Of a stretch of DNA of 64,000 nucleotides, positions 24,962 to 36,900 are shown piece after piece. Made by a program: the position numbers and the translations under genes. This DNA is from Pycnopodia helianthoides (Eukaryota > Echinodermata > Asteroidea > Forcipulatida > Asteriidae). Numbering within the stretch: position 1 is the stretch's first letter; each line of letters opens with the position of its first letter. The stretch is taken from contig CM063255.1 in assembly GCA_032158295.1 (NCBI GenBank), positions 12,614,094 to 12,678,093 of the forward strand, written 5' to 3'. The notes beneath the pieces were generated by a model that saw only the letters and a program-made list of their open reading frames with translations, had not been told where the DNA came from and did no database searches.

Positions 24962-27900
24962 TATAATACAACATTCTGTGTATTTCCATTTAATAATTTT
25001 CAACTAATACAAATCACCCCAAATCCCTGTTGTAAATTGGGTATTTTGCAATTGGCAAATATAAAAAAACATACTTTCTTGACTTATCATGCTAATAGCT
25101 GACCTGCACTGGAAAAGGCGCTATGCTAAATGCTGTTAATAATAATAATAATTGATACTGGCTGATTATAGGTGTTAAGACCAATCCAATGGAGCTCTAC
25201 ACTCCAGTACATTGTTACATGATAACATTTTAAAAAACAATCAAAGGTTTAATTTAACTTTATTGTCAGCACGGTCTTTCGTATCATTTTAATGGTGTTA
25301 AGTAGAGTAGCTGTGCCATCAAGAACAAAATCGCCATCCATAAAACTGTCCTAAAAATAAACGAGGAAAGAGGTTGTTGTTGTTGCATGTGACCAGAATA
25401 TCGATGGGTGTAGAAACTTTTAAGGTGCATGCAGTTTCACCTTCATGCGACACTACAAGGCTTGCACTCAAAACTACGAGGTTGAATTTATGCTCCTGAC
25501 TGAAATCGTTGCCAGTTTTAGGGGGTTTTCAAATTAAAGTTGTTTCACTGGGCAAGTCCCAAACACAAGGTTTATTTGCTGTTACATAGGTTAGTCTAGA
25601 TCTATGAAAATTATACTTTATGCAGTGTACTCATATCAAAATGGGTGATTTACCCCTTTATAAAAAATAGAAGTTTATCTCAAGTGACCAAGTGATTTTT
25701 GATCATTTATTGTATTGAGAAATCAGGAGAAGAAAGGATAAAACATAAAAATAAAAATAATAATATATATTTAAAAAACAGTTTAAAAAAATTATAAACA
25801 TTTATATTTATATTTAATTAAAAAAAAATATTAATGTTTCCCACATTAAAGATTGCAAAATTTATAACACATGTAATTGTGACTTTGATTTTGGTGTACC
25901 CTGGGATATTATTCTTCACTTCTGCTAGCCATGGGCAGGTCAATGATTTTGTTCTTTCAACAGTTCTATGCTTCCATCAGTCAGGGATCGACCATGGGTT
26001 TTGCACTCTAGGAAGTTACTGTGCCGCCGTTGGCTTTGGCTGATGAGCCCAATAGGAGAATGGCACTCTCTGCTGTAATGACCAAATGTATGACTTGCTT
26101 CTGTTGGACAGCTTGTAGTGTTTTACGCCTTACTTCCGGCTCTCTTCTCGCCGGCTATGCTCAGGGGCTTTTTTTCCCCTTCCCATAGTTGGCCCTGGAG
26201 AATGTTTCTCCACCTACAGCAGTCATCTGCTGCTTCCTATCAGCACTTGGTGTTGATGTCCAGTGCTCTCATGTCATGCTTGCACACGTCCTTGTAGCGT
26301 AGATGAAGGCGACCGACAGCCCTTTTCCCGGACGCAAATTACCCTAAAGGATGTCTTTTGGAATGCGGCCATCCAGTGGACGTGGACAGCGTAGCCTGCG
26401 TTGTGTAAGCAGCAGATACATGGTGGGGAGGTCGTCGTAGGAAAGGATCGCCATGTTTGGCACTCTGTCACTCCAGGAGATTCCGAAGATGTGGCAAAGG
26501 CAGCGCATGTGGAAGCTGTTCAACTTCTTCTCTTGTTTGGAGTACATGTATGTTGTCCAGGTCTCATTTCCATAGAGAAGAATGCTGACGATGCAGACAC
26601 TGTACACCCCCTTCTTGGTCTTGGTTTAGAGGTTGTTTTTCCAAACACACCTGGTGAGCTGAGCAAAGTGGATACAGCCTTCCCAATGCACATTTTGATT
26701 TCAGCATCCAATGTCAATGCCAAACACATAACAGATTAGTGGAGCATAGATGACTGTGGAAACAAACCTCAAGTTACCCCCATTGAAATCCAGGGCTTGC
26801 CCTTAATTTTTTCTGAGAGTAGCCCACCGGGCAAGTAAATTGTGTTTTATACTACCCCGCAGAAATTTTTACTAGCCCGAGAAAATATGTTTGGAAAAAA
26901 CATAACCATTAAATCAGGTTTAATGTTCTTGTTGACTACTGAGAAGGTTGAGTGACTTTTGTTCATGGCTAGAAATCATTGTTGCTGCGTTTTCTCGCTT
27001 GTTTGGTGACGGATTTTGGATTTTTATCGGTGGACATTTACAGCCACATGTTGCAGCCCGGTAGTAAAAATTCTTTGTGAACACGTTTTAGTTGCTTATA
27101 CTCTCTGTCACAACACACTCAAAAGCATGTGCGTTTACGGTTATTTTTGTAAATGTGTAACCATTTCTGAAACGGTCCGTTTCAGCATGGAGGTAGGAAT
27201 ACCAAATTTAGAGTTTAAAAAAAAAAAATTTACGCAACCGTGCATGCGATAGTAAACATTGCGTCTTCATAACACTAACAGTAACACTACAGCATTTTGA
27301 CTTGGCACAACCACGCCACAAAAAAAACCCATTAAAAAACGAACAAAAATAAAATAAAGAGAAACAAATCTTACATTATACAATTAACTAATCTTTCCAT
27401 TCATCCAGGGGATCCTAAACTCTGTCATTTTTGTAAAATGAAGCCTAAATGTTGCGTAGTTTTTCGTAAAACCAGCCGACATTTCGGATTTCCAAGTGTG
27501 CTCAGCAGACCACGCTGTCAACGGATTTTGCGTGTGGACCAGCGACGCCATTGCTGTATACGCTTTTATCACACCAGTGATAATGATTATTGCACGTTCG
27601 GGGGGAATAACCTTCTGCATAGAAACGTAGAGTCTTTCGTCAAGGCATTTGTGACCGGATTTTGTATGCTATCGCGTACCGCACTGGTTGTTCTCATTCT
27701 ATCGTATTGTTTTGAAACGCCCTCTAGCGTTCAATGTTTCTTAGCTTTATTGTAGCACGCAAAGTCACGTGATAACAAAGACTACAGACCTGTAAAGTGG
27801 AAACGATGTGACTGCTTGTGTGTCGCACGGGTAGCACGTTGTGTACATCGAGATCAAGATGTGGTCATTCATGCGTTCCGCGGCACTTTCAAGTGATTTT

Positions 27901-30900
27901 TTTTACGGTTATCCGAACCGAAAAAATGTAAACGTGTAGCGTGGTTGCATTTGCAACAAAATAAAGTTACATTCATTACACACAAAAGGTAATTAAGCTT
28001 TGAAGATTGATTTTTTTAATTTTCTTTTATCACATCTGAAAAACAAGGAACGTGCACATATTTTTAAGTAGCCCGCCGGGCAAGTTAAGAAGTGGTTTTT
28101 ACTTGCCCGCAGCAGTTTTTACTAGCCAATGTACGCCGGGCTAGCGTTAAGGTCGAGCCCTGAAATCATTTTTAGACATGCTCGAGGAGTTTTAATCTCA
28201 TACTAGTCAGAATGTCACGATTGCAGAAACCACAGTGTATTCCCCAATGATAATAATTTACCTCATACACTGTTGGTACAGCGAGCTAAACAATGTTTTA
28301 GGTGAGAATTTCAACACAGAACCCTAAAACACTCCTAGTTGGACTTCATGTGGCATATCATACCCTCTCGTATGTGGTGAAAGGGAAATGGGTTGGAGCA
28401 GTGAGGGAGACAGTGAAGAGAATTACTTTACATCTTCATCCTGAAAAGAACTTATCATCCTGAAAAGAACTTACCAGATATTCCAAAGTTCTTGGAATGT
28501 CCAATATGGATTTAACGCCAGCAGAAATCACTGCCACTGGGGTACGTCCTAATTCAGTTAAGTCTGCACTCACGTCCATACCTGTTGACATGGTTGAGAC
28601 AGTTCAAATATTAAGTAGCAGTTCAGAGTCACTGAAAATAAAATTTCACCATACTCATTCTTCATGTCTTTTAAAGGTATTGTACACTTTTGGTAACAGC
28701 TCAAAATCAGTGTCCACATTTTGTGTGATTAAACATATGCATGAACAAATAAACCTGTGAACGTTTGAGCTCAATTGGTCACCGAGGTCACACGAAAATA
28801 GTGAAAAGAGATCTTATGTGTTTTCTGTTTTTTCAAATTATCACGCGCGATAATTACTCGTTTCTCAGAAACGATAGCATTTTAGGCAGAAACATTTTAA
28901 GGAACCCTTTCTACCATTACTTACTTTAAATCATGTAAGTTATGTGTGAATCTGTGAACATTGTGTTTTTCGATCTTACCAATAGCGTACAGGGCCTTTA
29001 AAGCATGTGAACAACATTGGTAATTGTCAAAGACCAGTATCTGCACTGTATGTGACCCAAAATATACATGAAATAACAAACATGTGAAAGTTTAAGCTTA
29101 ATCGGTCATTGGAGTCATGAAAAAATAGTGGAAAATGATTAACACCTCATAAACTATTGGGTTTTGGACTCCCAAGATCAAAACTAATTGCAGAGTTTCT
29201 ATTTTGTATTAGGTACACTAATGAAGTACACATAAGGCTGAAAGAAATGATATTGACTTGACAATTTTTGGGGAAAAAAGAAGAGCCGGTTAACCCTTTT
29301 CTTACCATAAATGTAGGCAACTTTATTTCAGTAGACAAAGATCACACAAACAATCAGTCAAGACTGAGCACAATTTTTCATGAAAATTGGGCCTTGGTGA
29401 TGAGCATACACATTTTAATACACATCAGCTTTTATGTATATTTTGGCTACTTGACAAATGAAAATCTCTCCAAATGGGTTATTCTATATTAAAAAAAAAC
29501 TTCTCCCCTCAACGTATCATGACCCCATAATAAAACTGTGTCCCAAATCTGAACCTCGTTTAACAACCCGAGTTTGAATGCGACCCCTACATATTTAGAA
29601 TGCAGCATGCGACACATTTGTCATCTGTTACTAGGCAGAGCTGTTGCATGTACTGTGACCGACGGTTAAAGACGGAGAAAATGGAGGATCATGGGGGAAC
29701 GTACAATTTGGGTTGTGGCCGAATACATGTATTTAGATATTCTGTTTTTTTGACAACATAATTAATCATGCAGAAAACAATTCACGCACCAGGCTATTGA
29801 GCTGGCCATAATCAAACTCAGGCAGTAAACATAGGTTCACAATTGAAATACAATTGCTATGAGACATGCATGGCATTGCGAAATGGTACTAGTAGGTCAA
29901 GTCAAGGGGTTAAGGGGGTCATGGGTCATGGGGTGAAGGGGGTTTTGGAACAACCCTATCCAAACAGAACTTAGGATGCTAAAAGGAAGATGATAAAGAA
30001 ATTAAAGTTTCAGTACTGGTGTTCATCAAACTTAGTTTATTTATTTCAAAAGATGATTTTGTTTACATAAGAAGACAACCAAAGACTTTTGGGATGCTAG
30101 GTGGCAGCAGACTCACCAGGTAAATCCATTGTTCTTGGAACCGTGTGCATGCTCAGAATTATGTCATCATTGGATAATTACCTGGTATGTGTGCTGACAC
30201 CAAGCGACTCTAAGTACCCTATTAGATACTGACTTGTTTGCCCTCCTCTATGCACACCACCAATACCACCAGTAACAAAGACATGGATGCCTGCATGATG
30301 AGCTCCAATCATGGTACCTGACACAGTAGTACCTCCAGTCAAACCCTGCACAATGAACACACACACAAAATAATCACCAACTCAACATACTGACTTTAAG
30401 GCCAAATTAAAAAAAATACCAGTTGATCGTCCCGCCCGCATCCTTTTTTGAGGCTGCATCCTTTTTTTTAAAACTTTTTTTTCCGGTTTTTTTTTTCTTA
30501 AAAAAAAAAAATAAATAAAAAAATTAAAAATTTTGTTTTGCCTGGTATAGCTATGTTTGGCAACAATAATGTACAACTACAATAATGTGAAATAAGCCTA
30601 GTTACTGAATCAATGGGGTGCCCCAATTCGACCAGCGAAATGCGTGACGCGCGCTCACTTGATGTTCCAAGATCATTCTTACATCATGTAGTGTTTCAGC
30701 TCTTTTTTTAAGGGTCCTCTCACAGGCCTGGCCTTGGGTAAGCTGCGAGATGGTCTTTGTGTGTGTGTTAATTTGCACCAAAAGCAAAATTCTTAAGCCT
30801 TGGTATGCACGGTCAGTAGGGGACGAAAAACGCATGCTATTGTGGTGGCCTGTTTGAATTGAAATACTTGGCGGTCATCTTGGAAAAAAATAAATTTAAT

Positions 30901-33900
30901 TAAAAAAAAAAGGCCCTCATCCTCCTCTTTTTGGAAAAATCAGGACAATCAACTGGTATTTTTTTTTATTTGGCCTAATCATATATAAATTATTTAGCAG
31001 AAAAATGGCTGTCAGACTGAGTATCTTTTGGTCAGTGTTCAAACATTAGAGTGTCAGACTATCTATACTACATGGAATGTAATAATCTGCAGAATGAATG
31101 GTCATTAATAATTACATGTACGTCTATAGTTAGAGAGTGAGTGCATGTATTCTAATTGGTCACAACACGATTACATGGGGCTGTATAAAGTGTGAAATGT
31201 AAAGACCTAGCAAACTACCGGCCCCTAAACCAGCATAGGCCTACATGTGTATATGATACACAGTTGTGTATGCCACTATGTACATGTAGATTCCTGAACT
31301 GTCAAATTAACTACATTTTATGCAACTCGTGCTCAGTTAAACTCGAACCACATTCTGTAGGTGTATTTTGACTCCCCAAATGGCAAACCATGGGCAGATT
31401 GTAACAGTATGTGATGCCAGTATAAGGGGTTAGTATCACCATTTGGGATTATTAACCTACATGTAACAGTACCTCATGTAAAGTGCTAATTGGGTTCACT
31501 ACATGTAACTTTCAAACCAAGGTCAATACTCATAAATAGAGAACTATGACTCTTATGCTTATTATTAACCTTTGAGTTGCCCTGTTCTTTATTCATTTTC
31601 AGATACTGTCAGCATTGCTTTAATTAGGCTATACAGCAAATAGTCTTATACTTATTTATGCTGACAGTATAATTCTCCTCTCATCCATCATGAGTACCAC
31701 CATCCCCTGCCCTGCACCTGCCTGCACCATGACATGGCCCACTTCCACACCCCCCGAGGTTCCTGCTCAGCCTGATCAACCTGCATGGGAGGACTGCTCA
31801 CCCAGTCGACCAAGCCTCCACACCTGCACCTGCCCCAGGGGCAGCCAAGGCTGAAAAGGTGAAACTGCCTGCAGTATTAGCAGCTGGCACAAGTGAAGAA
31901 TGGGCGTACTTTGAGCAGCGATGGTCAGATTACAAGGCCGCCACACATCTCACAGGCTCAGACATAGTTTTCCAGCTTCTTGAGTGTTGCGACGAGGCAC
32001 TTCGGAAAGACCTCACGCGGACCTTCGGTACCCTCGCCTCCAGTGATGAAGACACTCGCCGTCCGTCAGGAAAACGTCATGGTCGCACGGATGCAACTCC
32101 AGCAAATGCGCCAGGACCGCGATGAGCCAGTGCGTGCCTTCTCTGCCCACCTCCGAGGTCAGGCAGGAGTTTGTAGCTTCAAGATCGAGTGCACCTGCAA
32201 ATCACAGGTCGATTACAGCAACATTATGATCAGGGACGCCCTCATCCGGGGACTCGAGGATGAAGAGATCCGCTTGGACATTCTTGGTAAATCTAAACAA
32301 GACATGTCGCTGGAGGAGGCACTCAGGTACGTCAACGCCAAGGAGAGTGGCAAGAGGTCAGCTAGCCGCCTCCTTGAGAGCGGCACCACTACAACTGTGT
32401 CTGCCGCCAGCTCCTACAGGCGCCAAGAGAGGGGACGACTGCAAGCCTTACCTGCTACTACTGGACCCGCAACCTCGCTCTGCGGTCACTGTGGCAAACC
32501 AGGCCATGGACGTGGCAGACAGGACCGTATGAAGAAATGCACAGCCTACAATCACAAGTGCACCAAATGCGGCATCCTTCACCACTACGAAAACGTTTGT
32601 CGTCAGTCACTGCGCAAGCAACATCAGCCAGCCCCCCTCACCGTACCTCTACCAGGGGATGACGCCACTGCCATCTTCGATTCCCTATGCTCCGTTAGCG
32701 ATATCCCGACACACAGTGCCCACGCAATCACACTCCAGCACCACGTCTACATTAGTTCTGCGATGCGTGGGAGAAGCGGGCATCTGACCCCCAACCCTTC
32801 ATCGATGTCTCCATCAAGGCTGTCCCGTCCGATGCCCGAGCCCTCGGCTTCCCCACCTCCATCCTCAGCCCGACTGCCGCTGTCTCCTACCCTGCCATGG
32901 CCGACACTGGATGCCAGTCATGCCTAGCTGGCACGAAGCTCCTACCCAAACTAGGACTCAGTAGGCATCATCTCCTCCCTGTCACTATGAAAATGACTGC
33001 TGCCGACAACCGTGGCATTAACAATGCAGGTGCCATTGTCCTGAGAATCTCTGGGACTTCCCCTTCAAAGGAGACAATTGAGATGCGACAAACAGTATAT
33101 TTCACCAACTCCTCTGACAGGCTGTTTTTATCCAAACAAGCTTGTGTAGCCCTCGGCGTGATATCTCCCAAGTTCCCCTCGATCGGTGAGGCACACGCGC
33201 CCAGCAGTACCAGTGTCAATTCCTGCAACGCCCACACTTGCGAGTGCCCCCGACGTCAAGCACCACCACCTCCTCCCACATCACTCCCACTCCCAGCCAC
33301 AGAGGAGAACCGAGATAGGCTTGAGAAGTGGCTACTCAAACACTACCAGTCGAGCACCTTCAATGTATGCGAACATCAGCCACTTCCCATGATGTCTGGC
33401 CCCCCAATGCACCTCATGATCAACCCTGACGCTCGGCCAGTGGCTCACCACACGCCAATCCCTGTCCCCGTTCACTGGCAGGACGATGTGAAGGCAGGCC
33501 TAGACCAAGACGTGCGCCTTGGTGTCATTGAACCAGTCCCTGTCGGCACACCCGTTACTTGGTGCCACGCCAGAAAATGGTGATCTGCCCCAAGAAGTCA
33601 GGCAAGCCAAGGCGGACAGTTGACCTCCAACCACTTGACCGCCATGCTCTCCGTGAGACACACCACACCCAGTCACCCTTCCACCAGGCACGTACGGTAC
33701 CTCCTCACACACGCAAGACCGTCTTTGATGCATGGAATGGCTACCACAGCAACGCCCTTGATGAACGAGACCGCCACCTCACAACATTCATCACTCCATG
33801 GGGTCGCTATCGGTACCGAGTTGCCCCACAAGGCTACATCGCCTTGGGAGACGGCTACAGCCGCCGTTTCGATGAGATCGTTTCAGACATCCCACGGAAA

Positions 33901-36900
33901 ACCAAGTGCGTAGACGACACCCTTATGTGGTCTGACACGATTGAGGAGGCATTCTTCCAGGCAGTTGAATGGCTTGACATCTGTGGCCGCAACGGCGTCA
34001 CACTGAACCCCTCCAAGTTCACATTCGCCCAGACAACAGTGGAATTCGCGGGCTTCGAACTCACCCCAACCACTGTACGTCCCTGCCCTCGCTATCTTGA
34101 GGCCATCCAGAACTTCCCTACCCCCCACAACATCACTGATGTCCGCAGCTGGTTTGGCCTGGTCAACCAGGTCTCGTACGCCTTTGCCGCCACTGAACGA
34201 ATGCTGCCCTTCCGCCAACTCCTCAAACAGGGCACCCGCTTCATCTGGACAGACCAATTGAACCGTCTCTTCGAGGAGTCTAAGTCCCAGATCATCAACG
34301 AGATCCATAAGGGAGTGGAGATCTTTGACAAGACCAAGCTGACTTGCCTCGCCACTGACTGGAGCAAAGAGGGTCTTGGGTTCTGGCTGTTCCAGAAGCA
34401 CTGTATCTGCTCTTCCTCCAACCCCTTTTGCTGTAAGACTGGTTGGAAAATTACCCTCGTCGGAAGTCGCTTCACTTCGGGGGCTGAATCCCGCTATGCC
34501 CCAGTGGAGGGGGAAGCCCTAGCAGTTGTTGATGCACTCGACAAGGCACGTCACTTCACACTTGGCTGCTCTGACCTCATCGTGGCAGTGGATCACAAGC
34601 CCCTCCTGAAAACATTCGGCGACCGCTGCCTCAACGACATACCCAACCCTCGCCTACGCAACCTCAAAGAGAAGTCTCTTCGCTACCGCTTCCGAGTCGT
34701 TTACATACCCGGAGTACGCCACGCTGCAGCTGACGCCGTCTCTCGCCACCCTGTTGGCAAGCCAACACCGCTGACCCTCCCAGATGATGTTGCGACCGTA
34801 CTCAACCCCCACACTCGGCTCCCCACGTTTGAGCTACCGCACTCCTTCCTCAAGGCCCTTCGCACTCTCGATCAGGACACCGCTCATGTTTGCTCCCAGG
34901 AGACCTCACCTCCCACTGCAGTGATTAAGTCAGTTACGTGGGATGACGTCCGCCTTGCTACAGTCAGTGACCCCTCCATGTCAAGATTGATTGAGCTCAT
35001 TGATGACTTCCCTGTGCTCCGTGGTGACCTCCCTCCCGAACTTCGCCAGTATCACCAGTTTCGTGACGGCCTGACCAGTTTCGACGGGGTAGTCCTCTAC
35101 AACGACCGCATTGTCATCCCCCCATCCCTCCGCGATCGCGTACTTCAGGCCCTGCACTCAGCTCACCAGGGTGTCTCACAAATGTGTTCACGGGCGGAAT
35201 CATCATTCTTCTCGCCAGGTATGACACCTGCTATTACAGAGATGCGGGCACGCTGCTCATCATGCAACCGCATGGCACCCTCACAGCCGAACGCACCCCC
35301 CACCCCTCCACTCGACCCAGCCTACCCATTCCAGTGCCTTGTGTCCGACTACTTCCACTACCGTGGCCAACACTACTTGGTAGCCGTTGATAGATACAGC
35401 AACTGGCCAATTGTGGAAGAATCTGCTAATGGTGCGGCCGGACTTATTTTTGCCCTACGTCGCATCTTTGTTACCTACGGCATCAGTGACGAACTAACAT
35501 CCGATGGTGGCCCTGAGTTCAAATCCAGCACAACAACCACATTCCTACGCCATTGGGGTGTGACCCATCGCATGTCATCAGTCGCCTTCCCCCATAGCAA
35601 TTGCCGTGCAGAGGTGGGAGTAAAAACTGTGAAACGCCTTATTACAGACAACACCGACGCCAATGGCTCACTGAACACGGACGCGTTCCAGAGGGCCATG
35701 CTCCAGTACCGCAACACTCCTGACCGCGACACGCACCTCTCTCCAGCCATGTGCATCTTCGGACGTCCCATTAGAGACTTCATCCCCATTCACCCTGGCA
35801 AGTACCAGCCCCACACGACATGGAAGGAGACCCTCCTCTCGCGGGAAGAGGCCCTGCGCAACCGCCACATGCGTACTGCTGAGCGCCTTTCCCAACACCA
35901 CACGCGTCCTTCCCCCACTAGTCATTGGGGACTGTGTCCGCATCCAAAACCAGACAGGACCCAGCCCCACCAAATGGGACAAGACCGGTATCGTGGTTGA
36001 GGTGCGCCAGTTTGACCAATATGTCGTGAGAGTGGATGGCTCTGGACGTGTCACACTTCGTAACAGAAAATTCCTCCGCAAGTATATGCCCGTCCTACCC
36101 CGTGCACCTTTGGCCATGGCCCCCGGCCCAGCAGCAGTCTTGGTTCCTCCGGCCAAGGTGGCAACACCTGCATCCCGCGGCCCTGTCCTGCCGCCTTCTA
36201 CCAAGCCTCACCCGCCACACACACCGACACTGAGGATGACTCACCAGGCCTGCCAGCACCACCACCGGTCATCCAGACGCCTCCTCCCCTAACAACCTTC
36301 CACCAAGACTCACCTCAGCGCCCGGCAGCCGTTGGCCCCGTCCCCCGAGCTCTTCGGGCCCTCCTGCCTCACAATGCCCCTGGACACAAGGAACATCCCC
36401 TCCCTGCCACAGCACCCCTCCCTTCAGCCCCCACCCCCGACTTGCACACCTCCCCGTGCGTCGTTCAACTGGTCAGACCAGCCCTTCAGCCTGACAGTCT
36501 ATTGAGACTTGGTTGCAGCATTACCGTTTTATGGAGGAACCCCCAGTTCTCTAGTTCCTACGCATTCCGTTCCTCCACCGAGTTGTGTTCATTTGTTGCT
36601 GTTTACCATATCAGTCTCTTTGTCGCTTCCCTCCAACGACTTGGGGGGGCATAGAGAACTATGACTCTTATGCTTATTATTAACCTTTGAGTTGCCCTGT
36701 TCTTTATTCATTTTCAGATACTGTCAGCATTGCTTTAATTAGACAGCAAATAGTCTTATACTTATTTAATAAAGAATGTTAAAGGTACACCTTGCCTTAG
36801 ATCGGTCGAGTTTGGTCTATAAAAGGCGTTTGTAACCGTTTGTTATAAAATGCATATGGTTAGAAAGATGTTTTAAAAGTAGAATAAAATGATCCACACA

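Larger units (their letters stand above)
31537..36768 (+). mobile_element. Ty3/Gypsy LTR retrotransposon, 5.2 kb
   Basis: Near-identical LTRs of 122 and 117 bp bound gag, protease, reverse transcriptase, RNase H and integrase in Ty3/Gypsy order. ATAAA on both outer sides (31532-31536 and 36769-36773) is the 5-bp target duplication. A G-rich tract (TTGGGGGGGCA, from 36641) before the 3' LTR is the likely second-strand primer. Its GC content is well above the surroundings. It is inserted opposite to the host gene, in the intron between exons 3 and 4, 10 bp from a foldback element. Confidence 0.95.

Noticed and set aside
25255..25352. Possible minus-strand exon (text [20 protein letters not shown])
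   Set aside because: Exons 5 and 6 of the pseudouridine gene join in frame without it, and the text does not match the family.
30602..30835. 77-codon minus-strand frame as a transposase
   Set aside because: Inside a TIR element but too short and without catalytic motifs.
33883..34475. Minus-strand frames of 172 and 127 codons
   Set aside because: Antisense shadows of the RT/RNase H coding region.
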